Assembly (NCBI RefSeq): GCF_052324685.1
Contig: NC_135223.1
Span: 23,544,869 to 23,608,868, forward strand
From: Brachyhypopomus gauderio
Taxonomy: Eukaryota; Chordata; Actinopteri; Gymnotiformes; Hypopomidae
Length of the DNA: 64,000 nt
Direction: 5' to 3'
Both the position numbers and the translations under genes were made by a program. How positions within the stretch are numbered: the first letter of the stretch is position 1; the number at the start of each line of letters is the position of its first letter. The notes beneath the pieces were generated by a model, which saw only the letters and a list, made by a program, of their open reading frames with translations, was not told the DNA's origin and did no database searches. Shown piece by piece: positions 45,201-60,100 of the stretch.

Positions 45201-48200
45201 CCTGGACCCTCGGCACCACCTGCCATAGCAAAAACAGCTCAGTGACACCTTCACTTCCTGTATCGCTTCAGAAGAGCACGCCTGACACGCCTCCCACTGC
45301 CACCGCCTTCACTACAGTGAAGTATATGTTAACAGTTGAGAAGTGGTCTCTCAACACACCTTCTGGCACAAGCGGTGCGCCCACAAAGCCACCGGCACTG
45401 TGGATGACGTCTCTCGCGCCTCTCACAATCTCTCCGCCCCCTTTTCCTCCTGCAGAAAGTACCAGAACTTCCACTGCCAGCACCGCCAGACTCCACACCA
45501 GCCTACACACTCCACACTAGTTTACTCAACACACCGCTGCTCCCCAATTCCCAGTTGGACTAATTAAGAGTGTTTCCATCACCACCAAGACTCCTCCCAG
45601 CTCTGCGCTACTCTGATCTGTCTTACCGATACTCTCCCTTGTGCAAAATGTGTGTATTTATAGTATTTTATAGTATTTTTTTGCTTCTTCTGCACATTTG
45701 TCATTCTTGTGCATTTGCACTTTGTAGTCTTGTACTGTGCCGATCTGCTGCTGCACTATGGACCAGCAGAAACATCTGACACACAATAAGTACATAGAGA
45801 AACGACAGCACAACTTTAAACTTGAACCTGATTTGTGCATTGAGGTGTTCCATAATTAAAGAACAATGCGGTTACAATGAGAGCATCTTATAACCTGAAT
45901 AACCTGGAAACATTCCAACAATATACAGAGGTGACAGCACAGTATCAACAGAATGAAAAAAGTGCCTATTGCCTTTTAAGCTTGAATTTCATTTACAACT
46001 TTAATTTTACTCACACGAGCAAGTTACAAACCTCACACTGGTAGGAAAGATACCCATCTCTTTATTTACATTCAGTGAAGTATTTGTCTTTTCTGATCAG
46101 GGCAACACTGTTGTGCGGTGGACACACTGTCCTGTGGGGACATGTGCGCATGCGTGGACACTGTCTCGCTTTCAGTGTCCCGCTGCTTCCCCATCAGCAG
46201 TCTGATGGAATAACACATTTCCATCCTTTCCATCCTGACGTTTGCTGTCATTTATGTTTTATATGCACTCATATATTTACACATGTACCTATTAAGTCAC
46301 TTTAATTTTACATACGTACAGTCAATACTGTGTGAAAATATACCAATCCTTCCATAAATGATTTCTATGTAAACTATAAATTTTTTAAATAAATTGTCAT
46401 TCTGTAACATGTTATGTATACTAAAAAGAAGACATGTGTGCATAAGTCAGCCTAGTTCTGTTGGTGAGCAGTTGTTCTTGAGACTCTGCAGCAACTAAGC
46501 ACTCACAGGAGCTACAGTTATTACATCACTTCCTGTGTGGTTGTCTTTTTAACCTCCATTAAAGAATGTCAAACATTTTCAGAAAAATGATTCGTTTATT
46601 GTAAGTAATATGACATGCATGAGATGAAGAAGAGACAGAGACTTCACTGACCACAGCGTTGATGTCAGCTCCGCTGTCCAGTAACATTTTGGCCAGTTTC
46701 TTATTCCTGTCCTGGACAGCCAGGTGTAGAGGGGTCATGCCTGGAATTCAACAGATTATAATGTACTGCAGATTTGTTTATGATCAGATGGATGTGTCAT
46801 GTTTTAACAACTCAAATCTGATAACACTCCCAGGCAAGCTTGGGCTTGTCTTACTGAAGAACACACAAAGGCATTTACCCACACCCACACAATCACCCAC
46901 ATCTCAGCTGGGTAGACCCTCTGTTGGTGATTCTAGGGGCTTTCTGTACCTCACAGCAGGAAAAATAAGGCTCACTTTGCCATGCAACTGAACCGAGAGC
47001 TCTCCCTTATCACAAGAGGGCGCATGGTTTAAGTCGCTAATAAATTCAATCGAGTAAAACTTTTTTTTTTTTAACATTTTTAACAAATTGTCTAAAGCGT
47101 TGCACACACACAGTAGGTACGCCATACACTGCATGCCCTCTCTCAAACCCTACTTTCAGAAATGCTTTGCATCTCAACCTAAATATATATTAACAATGTA
47201 TATTATAGGGTTCATTACATTTAACAATACCCAAAAGAAGGTTCACACAGAGGTGTCAACATCACAGTCACCTGGTTCATCTAGTCCAGCACTTACCCTC
47301 GTAGTTCCTGCTATCGAGGAGTCCTGACCAGCAGCGCGGGGGGCGGGCCAGGTGGCACAGGATGACGGACAGGCACTCCGCCTGGTTGTGCTCGCAGCAG
47401 AGATGCAGCGTGGTCTGTCCATTACGGTCCAGCGCCCCTGGGTCAGCCCCCCCTTGCAGAAGAGCAAGCACTATTCTAGGCTGATGGGTGATGACTGCCA
47501 GATGCAGGGGAGTCTGTTTGGGGGGGGGGGGGGGCAGAAGCAGTGAGAGTCAGTTTAATTGAATCATTGTGACCAGGATTTCCAAAAGCAGGACGGATGC
47601 AGGACAGAAGCAGGAAATGTACTCAAAGGAATGAGATGGCAATAGACAAACAATAATAACTTGAGTTAAGTACTAAAACATTTGTAATAATTTCCCCCAA
47701 GAGAAAAAACTCACTTTATATAATCGCATCATAAATTCATAAATTCCTAGTAACATTAACAGATTGAAGTTTGTTTGGCAATACAGGGCAATTTAGTATT
47801 TAATTATGAATCACATCCTAGTGTATTCCCACCCAGGGACTCTCTCACTTGGAACTATCTACCAAGTTAAAGGTACAGACAGCAGAACAAGCACAACAAC
47901 GACAACAACATGTTTTGGTGTTGTTTCACAGCGATAACAAGAAATATTCTTTTGTTTTAGTGCTGACAGGTAGGCCTGGCACAGGGCTGACCCACTGGAG
48001 GTTAGTAAGAAAGGGGAGTTCAAGGTTCCTGTAAAACCCTGCAGTTAGACATATAGATATGCAGAAAGGAGAAATTCCTCCGGTGTCACAATGTCTGTGA
48101 CACTCCCTTCCGGTGAAAGCGTCACAGTTTCCCTGAATCCAGTCTGAGTCACCACGCATCTCACAATCACACATCAGGATCTCACTGGTCTGTGCATGTG

Positions 48201-48414
48201 TAAGAACCCATGTATTCAACCAACCCAATGAGAAATTCTTTACAGTTCAACTAAGACAATCATCTCTGATCTCATACAGTCCCTTTGTAAGATTACCAGC
48301 TGTAACGGTTCTCCTACCACTGCTCATGTGACGTGTCACCCACACACCCCTCCAAGAACAACAAGAAGAAAGGGGCAAACAAGGATGGGAGAGGAAGAGC
48401 TGAAAGTGAAAGAG

Positions 48415-48479
<65 letters not shown>

Positions 48480-48852
48480 GATGGAAGGATGGGATTAGAG
48501 AGGGAAAATCCCTTTCCTCTCCCCTGCAGTGCGTCTGGATATTTATATTCCTATCTGGAAAGAGAGCAAACAAAAAAAGGGACGTGCTGAACGGATGTTT
48601 GGATGAGCACATAAAACGGCCGTGCGACAGAGCAAAGTGCAGGAGTGATAGCGTCAAAGACAGAGCTGGAGAGCATGAACACGAGGGGCAATAAATACAC
48701 CACCCGCCGAGAGTACTGCCCCGGTGGCAGTTATGCAGATAGAGCTATTCATACTTTGAATTAAATGTACAGTAAATCGGTCTTTTATGGTAAGTTGATG
48801 CCTTATTTTTCAGACAAACTAAATAATCTATATAATATAATAAAGTTCTAAT

Positions 48853-48907
<55 letters not shown>

Positions 48908-51574
48908 AGAGAGAGACAGAGAGAGAGAGTTAGAGAGAGAGAGGAAGGGCAAGGGAAAGTCCCAGTTTCTTACCCTCTGAGCCACAACAGAAGGTATGTT
49001 GAGAAACAGCCCAGAGAGCGAGGGGCATGTGACTTCTCGGAATAAGGACACATAAGTTCATACACACATACCAGACATACAGCAGCTGCTTCACAGAGCA
49101 CACACACACACACACACGCGCGCGCAAACACACGCACACACACATGCACAAATACACACACATACACACACACACACACACACAAACACACGCACACACA
49201 CACGCACAAACACACGTACACACACATGCACAAACACACACACACACGCACAAACACACGCACACACACACGCACAAACACATGCACAAACACACACAAA
49301 TACACGCACACACACACACACACACGCACGAATACACACACACACACACACACACGCACGCACAAACACTTACACACACATGCACAAACACACACACACA
49401 CACACGCACAAACACACGCACACACACATGCACAAACACACGCACACACACATGCACAAACACACACAAACACACACATGCACAAACACACGCACACACA
49501 CAAACACACAGCTTACACTGCAATGTTCAGAAAACAAGAAAAATGCATGTTAATGCACACATATCTAACCTCTGCACACATAAATATCTAACCTCCACAT
49601 ATATACCTTCTACATACATAACCATCACACACATAACTAACCTCCACATATATACCTTCTACATACATAACCATCACACACATAACTAACCTCCACGTAT
49701 ATACCTTCTACATACATAATTATCACACACATAACTAACCATAACACTAACCACTGCAAGCATAACTAATCTCCACACGCATTACTAACCTCCACATACA
49801 TAACCACTGCACGCATAACTAACCTCCATGCGCAAAACAAACTTCTACATACATAACTTGCCTCCGCATACATAACTAACCTTGACACACATATCTAGCC
49901 TCTGTATACAAAACTAACCTGCACACATAACTAGACTCCATGCACATAACCTAATGATAATGATTTTGATTCTTTTCCTAATCTTCACTACAGCTGTTGC
50001 CGTGAGCGAGCACAGACTTGCTCAGAATCTATAATGAGCATTCAGTCGTTGTAAGTGGTCACAGTACATCTGTGGGCGTAAAGATGCTGTAGAGGAAAGA
50101 GGAATACACTAATATAGAGAAATCGGTGGTAGTAGTAACACTTGTTAAACATGCTAGTCAGCTGAGAAGATGCTCACTTTTTTAAATTTAATAAAGAACG
50201 CCTGGAGATAATTTGAGTGAAGTATCGGAGACATTGTATTTTATAATATGTGTGTTCTTTTACTTACTGGAAAACACATAAAAGTGAAGACAACCAAAAA
50301 AATAATAATAAAGACACAAACAAAAAAAAAAAAACAATAAGACAAACCCCTGTTCATATGCTTAACTCAAGCAAAGCTTCTGGTAACTGTGTTGCATTGC
50401 GTGTGCTGACTGAAACCCCAGCATGAGGTGAGGTAATCTCTGTGGTTTGGTTAAACATGAAGTGGCTATCTGTGATGAAGAGAACGGGTGAGATAGCTGG
50501 AAGTGCTGCTTGATGGAGGGAGGGAGGGGGGGAGGGAAGGAGGAGAACAGAATGTGAAAGCATGGGGACAGTCCATGTGGACTTCAGCAGGGGGGGGCAG
50601 GAGCCACAGCAGTTCCCAGCCAGAGCAGAAGGTTCACACTGCACACAGGGAAGTGGTGTGATGTGCAAACAGGCTAACCACCGAAAGGCTCCCAAGAAGC
50701 ACCAGACGTGAGAAGGCACCGGGTCTGGGGAGGAAAGGTCAGCTCCCTGGATGTGCGGGTGTAGCACAGGTGCCGATTTTCATCCCCTCTCCTCATGCAA
50801 TGCTATGATCTTCATCACCTCGAGCTTAGTACCTTTGCTTGTTTTTTGATTGGATCACTATGTGTGCATGTGTGTATGCGTGCACACCAGGAGGTGTCCT
50901 ACCTGTCTGAGGTTATTATACAAGTCCAAGTCTTTGCGAGCCCGACGTAATATGTGAATGAGCCAGTAAACCACAGCCTCGTTCTCCTGAACGACAGCGA
51001 TATGCAGAGACCTGCAATAATAAACACAATCCATGCATCAGCCAGACAAGGGTCTGCTTCATGGGCAGAGTTCCCAGACACTGAGAACCCTCAGTTATGA
51101 AGCTCTACTAACCCTTTGCTTTAGTCCTACAAGTAAAACATGAGGTATTCCACCAACGTTTCATTCAAAATGTTCTTCTCCAGGGCTTAAAGATCGTGTA
51201 TGAATAGGAAAGTTTAGGAACTTTTTACCAGATGCTACCTGGCCTGCTCTGTTCTTAAGAGTTACTGGTGTTCTTTTATTGGTTATTTAGGTCTAGCTCA
51301 TCTGTTTCTGAATGTAAAAGATTTTCTGGACACGGTTTTAAAGACCCTTATTACAGCTTTCTGCCATTTGAACTTCTTAAAAGCATCAGCAGAAGTGAAT
51401 ATGTGTATTGCTTCACTCACAGCTGTCAGAAGCACCCAATGTCTGTAAATTATCTGGATGACTCTACTAAACAGTTGCTATGCTTGACTGGTACAAATTT
51501 TTAATCAACTTTATCAATATTTATATTAACTCCAGTCCCTCTATTACAAAACACATGCACATGTTTCTCACATG

Positions 51575-51627
<53 letters not shown>

Positions 51628-53668
51628 ACAATTTCACTTTAAAAGTGAAGTTTATGATATATTGATCTTACTGTCATTCAGATTTTCGCTTTTCAAAGAA
51701 ATTGTGAGTATATTACTTGGAATATGGAACTTACACGCAGTCATATGCACACAAACACACAAGGCATATACCACATGTACTGCTGACCAGTGTGTGGTTA
51801 GACAGCTGAGTGAAGCAACTGCGATCCACACGGCGATCCATCACCTGATGCCGTGACTAACCATTTCTGAAACCTTTTAACCTGCATGACTCATACCGCA
51901 CACAGTATCCATATATGTAACAGTCCCAGTAAGTACAGGGAAGTCGTTATCAGTCCATCACTTCACAGAAAACCTCTCTTTCTCTCTCTCTCTCTCTGTG
52001 TGTGCAAGTTGAAAGCAGAAAGGGGCGTGTCCGGGATTCACAAGAAAATGAATGAGGGACTCGTACAATCCTTCTAGCATGTGTATATTTTTTGTAAAGA
52101 GACTTCCAGTAACAACTACTTTAGTTTGAGGTCACTTCCTGACATCAGGCACAATGGCACCACTCTTTCTGTTTTGAATAATATTCATCGTTGTTATTAA
52201 TGCGGCTTTATAGGGGCTTTCAGTATGTTGTTCAGTGACATAGAATTTCAACACACCTGGAAAAAAAAAATCCTTCTTTGTGAGTTCAGTGTCTTTGACT
52301 CCCTGGCAGAATGCCTGCGTTGGGTTCATGAGCATTATCTTACTAAAATGACCGAGCTGTATTTCTAACCTTTATGTCCAATACAGATGGACAGCCGGTA
52401 ATGCGTTTTCACATCCAGGAGATCTCGTACATTTTGTTCACAAAACCAGAAACCACAAAAAAAGGTCAGTAGGAATGCAGTGGCCCATGTTCCCACACCA
52501 CACCAAAGACAAACATCAGATGTGACACAACCTGGGGGAGGTTCTAGACCATCTGAACTGGGGGGAAGACTGGGACCAGTAGGTCTGTTAGAGGGGTCGA
52601 TTATTTACCTTATGGTGCTGGCATTTAATCAGCAAAAGTAAACATTCAATATGAATCAACATTTTATACAGTTTTCTGTTATAAATAAGATTATCATCAA
52701 CAATTTGGTGCTTTTACTTTTGTGTTATTTGCTTTACAATATGATCAATTATCAATTATAATAATGAATCAGGCATCAATTTTATTATTATTACAAACAC
52801 TCTTCCTGCTTGTTTATGCCGTTTATGCATGAATTATATGACCGTGCATGAATTGTAAATCCCCTCTTTCTAAGTCACCGTCTTACAGTCCAGCTGCTGA
52901 GTCAAATACTGGCTCTGAGATTTTGGGGAGAACTGAAGTGTGTGCATGCACAGTAATACACAGAGGCTGAAATCAAGCCAAGGGCGGATGTTGTAACAGT
53001 TCACCATGACTGAATTCTCTGGCTCTAACTGACTGTCCGCATGAGCCTCTTTATTATTATTTTTTAAAGAAGTGCAATATATTACATTTTCTCTTCATTA
53101 TTGGAAAGAACTATAGAGCAAAAAAGTGTCACACTACAATGGGATTTCTGCATTAGCCATGTAGTCAGTTAACTAGCTGGCTAGTTACATGCAGGTATAA
53201 AGTCATTCATATGCAGCACATTCTCAACATCACTAGCCTAGATGACTGTGTTACCAACTCCTCACTCAGGGAAGCAGTGATTGGCTGTCCTAAAAGTAGC
53301 TGAAAGTGGCTAAATGACGTAACCCCCTAAAAAGAGTAGCTAGAGAGGTCTGAGTTCTCGCTAAATATAGCGACAAAGTCGAAAATTTGGCAATACTAGT
53401 GCTGCTTTATCGGCATTCACAGAAATGATGCCACGCCTCAGGAGGGATCCAGGGATGTTGTTACAGGGGCACTGTGCCTACCCCCCCCCCCCCCCCCCCC
53501 CCCCACCACCCCAGCCCCTCTACCCCCCCACAAAAAAACATATACGCCACGGACACAACCACTACAGGACCTGCATGGTGCACACATGATGGCCCACTGT
53601 CATAATAAAAAGAATAATAACGTGTAAATAACAAAATCAAAATAATAACGTCACATATTTGCAAAATG

Positions 53669-53716
<48 letters not shown>

Positions 53717-54838
53717 CTAACCTATAGAAAAAGCTAAGCAAACATGTAAAGACGTAAAGACAGATGATGGACGTTCGGCAGTACTGTCTGCAGCTACAGT
53801 CACTTAACAAGTGCTAAGATTCTTTGACGCATATCTAGAGTCATTCTGAAATGTTGACACATTAAAATACCATCTGACTTTTCCAATGTGCAAACATAGC
53901 TTTTCCTATGTGGAGGTTGTAAAAAGAATAACCATACAATCAAAATCTTTCAAGAAGCATTAAAGTGAAAGAGGAATTGAGACAGAATACAGTGTTTAAT
54001 TTTGACCTGACTCAGTCTTTGCCCTCAGACCTAAAAGGTTAGGTTGTTTTAAACAAGAGGAAAAAAGAAACTTGCTTCATCACGCTTTCTCTGTTCCTTG
54101 GTTCAGAAACAAAAAAGCAGAAGACGCCATTAAAGTTCACCGGGCTCTTTCCTCCTTCAGTGTTTCCCGTAAATGACTTCTCTGTTCATGATATTACTTC
54201 TTACGCCTTAATCATGGGCCAGATAAGGTGCTGTGTATTTTAATTTAACGCGTGCATTTTAATTTCTTTTCCATCTCATATTCACGCCAGTGTGGGAGAA
54301 CTGTTGAAGTAAATAAGGTGCTAGTTATCATTTTCCTGTTAAGTGCATAGTACAAATAATATTAGACCGATGACACATTTTTGCTGCAGGTTTAATGTAA
54401 GCAGTTGCTTTCTCTCCACAGTAGTATCTGTCCCACTCAATAACAGCCTTGTAGAATACGTTCACATCACCCACAAACTCAGAAAGGCAGAACACACACA
54501 GGGTTAGTGGGAGGCCCGTTTGCAAGGCCACTTTATGTTCTCTTAATCTTAAGTGGAGGTTTCCTTTCCCAACTGTTCAGTGTTTGCTCTGGAAATCAGC
54601 CAAATTTGCCATACCTGCCAGGTGTGGCCAATGCTGCCTATATATCGTATTCATGTTTCTGGGTTGTTTTTGCTCATTACCAAACGATATGTTTTTTTTT
54701 CCGGTTTTACAAAAGTAATGCTCAATGAAATCCTAGTTAATTTGTAATCATGGGTCCAATGCTTGCAACTCATTGGTAGAAGTGCTACAGTACACATAAC
54801 AGAAGATAAGATAAGCAGCAGCTCTTCACTGACCAAAG

Positions 54839-54891
<53 letters not shown>

Positions 54892-55391
54892 CGATGTGTG
54901 CCTACATGTACATATTTAAAACATCTCATCATATTTAAAACATCTCATTTTCATACCATATTAACAACCTGCATGTTTAACAGCTGGTAAGACGCTTTGG
55001 GCTGTAGTACGCACAGCACCCCACTTCACACTTCCATTTCATGATCCACCCATTCTCACAATCTCACAGTCTCTGTCTCTCTTCTGTACAGATGAAACTT
55101 TAGGTTCCTGGAAGTGAGTGAGAGTTTAGTTAGACCGCAGCCCCAGATAATGAAAAGGCTGCGCATGTTCGGCATCCTGTACAAACCAGACACACACAAA
55201 CCCTCACATCCACTGTGGCATGGGCTGGCTGTGGCAGTAAACAAAGTCTGAAGGGAAGCTGAAGTGTGCCCAAAAAGCCTGAGCCAAGCACTGTATGATA
55301 CCGTTTACCAGAAACCAACCAGAGGCACAAGCAAGTGGCTCCTTACGGCAACACAACCAAGCACTTTGGCAGAACATTGTGTGAAAGGATG

Positions 55392-55456
<65 letters not shown>

Positions 55457-56628
55457 TAGAAGGTTCAACGTTGGACATCATGCAACATGCAAACTTCTTC
55501 ATGCACTTCCATCTTATTTTATTAGGTTTCTTAGCATCAACCTCAAAACCTGAATCCAGCTATACACATAACAGCAAACACTCTAATGTCACAGTGACAG
55601 ATACAGTGCAGACCAAGCTGCTGAGAAAAGGTTCCACAACAGGCCAATTGAACCAAACATTACCCTGAACTGGATGCAAAACTGTATTATTAAAAGTGAA
55701 TTTAAACTTTGGCATTTTGGGCCATCACTGGACCATAAAATGCATTATTACTGAGGCAGAACAGACCTGACCCAAGGGTAAACCTGCACCCACTCACACA
55801 GAAGTCACACACCAACGGCATCAAACAACAATTTGCATCTGGCCTATAATGAATGCTGCAACCTGCTGCATGTAAATGAACCCATTTTGTTATACTCCAG
55901 TAGTGTCTGTAACACATACAGATGCAGCTACAGCGCACATGAAGGTTATTGAAAAGATGTACTCTCCATAGCATTATGGGTATTATTCCAAGTAAGATGA
56001 AACTTTGCAGAAAGATTATGCCAAATCCAGAACAGCTAAATAATGCCCATTTTATATCCTTTCCTGATATTAATAATGCTGATAGTTAATATGCTTGCAC
56101 CTCACACTACTTATGAAAAAAGAAAGTATTATTGCCAACAGTATCTCCTTATATGACCACTGAGGTCTTCTTACCGCCTTTGAGGGCTTTCATGCTCCCC
56201 TGGTAAAAATGTCTCATTTATCTATGAATGTCCCATGTGCTCTACATGTACTTACCCAGTGGAGTTGGGAAAGAAACGGCTAAAGAAGAGGATACAATGA
56301 ACGACGGAGACGTACAGTACACAGCTGTGTCGTTATCTGAGAGCAACGCACACAGCAAGCTGTTCATTTGTTAATGTAGTCACAGGAAAAGAAGAGAAGC
56401 CTGCAAAACACTCTACACTTCACACTCCTTTAGCACTACATACATTTGACAAGTCGATGCTATGCAGTTACTACTACAGTCTGTACATGCACCTAATGTA
56501 TAGTTTTCTTATATAAACAAATCTCTTTAAGGACTTGTGAAAAGCAAAACAAAGTACATAAAACCAGTGATAGAGAGAGAAAGAGTAAAGAGCAGGAACA
56601 GAAATAGTACAGAGAAGAAAGAGAGATG

Positions 56629-56687
<59 letters not shown>

Positions 56688-56876
56688 GGAGAGAGATAGG
56701 GAGAATGGGAGAGAGAGATAGGGAGAATGGGAGAGAGAGATAGGGAGAGGGGGAGAGAGAGATAGGGAGAGAGAGATAGGGAGAATGGGAGAGAGAGATA
56801 AGGAGAGAGAGAGATGGGGAGAGGGAGAGAGAGAGAGAGATAGGGAGAGAGAGAGAAAGATGGGGAGAGAGAGATG

Positions 56877-56918
<42 letters not shown>

Positions 56919-57099
56919 TGGGGAGAGAGATGGGGAGAAGGGGAGAGAGAGAGATTTGGGGAGAGAGAGAAAGAGAGTGAGAGAGAGAGAGAGAGAGATG
57001 GAGAGTGAGAGAGATAAAGAGAGCGAGAGAAATAAAGAGAGCGAGAGAGAGATAAAGAGAGAGAGAGAGAGATGGGGAGTGAGAGAGATAAAGAGAGCA

Positions 57100-57134
<35 letters not shown>

Positions 57135-60100
57135 TGGGGAGAAAGCGGTGAAAGAGGAAGTGTTGAGCGGATGTTTGGGTTTTTGAGCCCATTCATTTAA
57201 AAAGGATTAAAAAAGAGAAGAACACAGAGAGTGAGAGAAAGACACCTGAGCAAACCGCAGACTCGCGCGCTCACACTGGCTTTCCCGAAAGTGAGGGTCT
57301 GTGAAGCGCTGAGATAGAAAACAAGGTGAGAGGATGAAACAGCCATTGACGTAAAAGCCCTCAGACAGCAGATTACAGAGAAGGGGGACTCGGGCAGCAT
57401 GCTTGCGTGTGTGTTCGCCTGTTTTTGTGCATCTGTATGTAAGTGTGTGTGGCTTAAATGTTGTTTTCTGCTGAAATATGACCTCTCAGACATCTGCTGA
57501 TGTAAACGAAGATAGGGGCCAGGAAATTGGTTTTTACCAGTAACCCAGACTTGCCATCTTTCAAAACACCAATTCATGATCATATGTTGGTAGAATAAAC
57601 TCTACACTGAAAACACACTAAAGAGATGAAAATTCAATCTCAATGATTAATATGATCTTATGAAACAATACTACACATAAACATTAGCAGTACACATTAC
57701 ATGCATAGTTTTTTTACTTACACATTGAATACATATAAACTGACATATGCAGACTCCTTAAAGCGTGATCTTAACCGATCTTTCCATCTGACCTTGCTCT
57801 TCTGAAGGATCGTTCTAAGTGAACCTGTACAGTCACGTTTATTCACTTAGACGAGACATTTGAAGACGTGTTGACTAACTCTGGGTGTCGGTATTGCATG
57901 ACAGCAGGTGCTGTTTTTGGACAGCAAAGTTTCACTCACATGAGCTCACAAAGACTGACATTTTCATAGCTGGCATCACGTGGGTGTGTGTTTAGGTCTT
58001 ACAGTAAGGGTGTGTATCCATGCATGACCGAGCATTTTATGTGATCATCTGCAGTATGGCCCGTCTCACCTGCACTTACTCCAAGGACCTTCAGACCTTT
58101 CATCTAGATCCGTTTCCCTCAGTCACTCAAGCCCAGCTCCTCATGCAAAGAACGCACATCTTCTCTATACTACTTGTTATCTGTCTGGACCATAGAGCTG
58201 ACCATAAGCAGAGTCACCACAGGTCTTATGCATCTTGAGATTACTTGTCTACTCAAAGTACTACCTTCATTTTCACCTTACTAACAAAGCACAAAGAATT
58301 CATACAGCTGCATGCAGTCTGACATACCTGCCATAACCCCCCTCTCCTTGCTTCCTTCTTGCCCCCCCCCCCCCCCTCTCTCTACCCCACAACAGGCAAT
58401 ACATGCACTAATCACAATCTAGTATGGCTTACTGCTGTTACATTCTATTGAATTACTCATTCATTGCTTCCACAGCAACTTAACAGAGAGTTGTTGGAAT
58501 GAACCAGAAGACATAGGGGCCATATGGAATCCTCCCTGCAGGAAGTGAAATGGCTGTGAAGTATGTGTGTGTGTGTGTGTGGGGGGGGGGTCAGTCAGAC
58601 AGTCAGATGTGTTAAGAGATGTGTGCCAGCCCAAATCATAACGACTGCACTAATTTGACAAGTTTCATTAGAATCACCTTCTCTAAAAGGCAACAATTTC
58701 ACTTTTAAAATGCTTAATCATACCAAAGAGAATCTGAAAGTATATATATATATATTCACCAAACAGGCTACAAACCAGACAATAAAGCCCACAAAAGTTG
58801 ATCCACAGTTTCAGCTACCTTAACTCATACAGAACTATAGTAACCACCCCCATTATTAGACACATTATTAGAAACACTCTGTGGGTGTAGGAGTTAGAGA
58901 CAGGCACCCATTTGCTGTCATGAACAACTGTGTTAGCTATATCTCACCGAGGACATTTACTGAGCTATTTACTGAGGTCTTCTCATGTCTACATTTACGG
59001 CATTTAGCACACACTGTTACCCAGAGTGACTTACACACTTAAGTGCACACTAGTGATCACTATTGGGATGTGGGAGCGGTTGGGGTTAAGTTTCTTGATC
59101 ATGGGGCACTTCAGTCTTGGCCTGGGGCCTGGGAATCAAACCCCACAACCCTCTGGTCACAAGACTGTTTCCCTAACCATCAGACCATGACTGCCTTCTT
59201 TAGTTCTTCTTAGATGGCAGTCAACTCTCAACATAGTACTCACCCATGTAAAGATACCAGCAACACTGACCAATGACGTACAACCGATCTAAGAAAGGTG
59301 CAACAACAGTGGTTGTTCTGTAGCCAGAAAGTGACAAATGATGAATGAGGTTACAAGAGGAGGACAAATCTGCATGGCAACGTATGGGCAGCATTCTGTT
59401 CATGCACTCCTATGAAAATGCATGTATAATGGGGCATTTCACACTCAGTGCTTTGAGTTTGATTGGCGGTGTGACGGAGACCATCTCTCAGAAGGGCAAT
59501 TGTTCGGGTTGTTCTGGCCTGGTGTTCACCACACATTTGCCACATGGATGTGTGAGACTGCACACGGCTGCTCTTCTGTTTGATATAGACGGAACTGTTT
59601 CAGGTTTGGATATTAGACACGCCCACCCGGTGAGCAGGACTACCAGCAGTGATGTTTCACACTAAGAGCTGAAGTTCGGCTCATGAAATTCTCTAGTATG
59701 TTAGAAAATCAGTCCACATAACCCCAATTCTATATCAGTTACACTGGCTACCAGTTCAGTGGATTCAGTGTAAACTCTTCCTGCTTACAAGCAAAGTTCT
59801 GCACGGTCTTGCACCTCCATACACAGCTGAACGTCAAAACTTATACTGCCCCACTGTGCTTAGGTGTTCTGATTGAGCTCTTCTCTTCATCTTCATGTTC
59901 AGGTTCAGTACAGTGGCATAGCGTTGGAGTAAATCACGAATTAAATCATAACAGGATATTAATGTAAGTAATATACATTTTAAAGGCAATTATCAGCCAT
60001 GGGCACTCTTACTGAAGCACTGTGAAACTGTGTGTGTTGTGTTACCCACTTTGAAGCCCTGAACATTACGACTGATAAAACAAAAGACTTACGTGTCACC

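Larger units (their letters stand above)
51011..60092. other. Large bcl3 intron 2 (about 9 kb)
   Basis: This intron lies between coding exons 3 and 2. It holds CT/CA (51572-51630), poly-C (about 53480-53503), CA (53668-53715), TA (54842-54887), GT (55392-55453), GA (56570-57140), a poly-C near 58363 and a GT/G tract near 58564-58590. A SINE lies at 58988-59195 and an L2 fragment at 59742-59870. I found no further exon in it. The first part of the presumed SINE-free sequence is AT-rich and unremarkable. Confidence 0.6.

Noticed and set aside
48930..49689. Several 90-200-codon frames on both strands
   Set aside because: All derive from the CA satellite; no domain, no splice context.
56474..57196. 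240-codon Ser/Leu-rich and Arg/Glu-rich frames
   Set aside because: They are artefacts of the homopurine GA tract.
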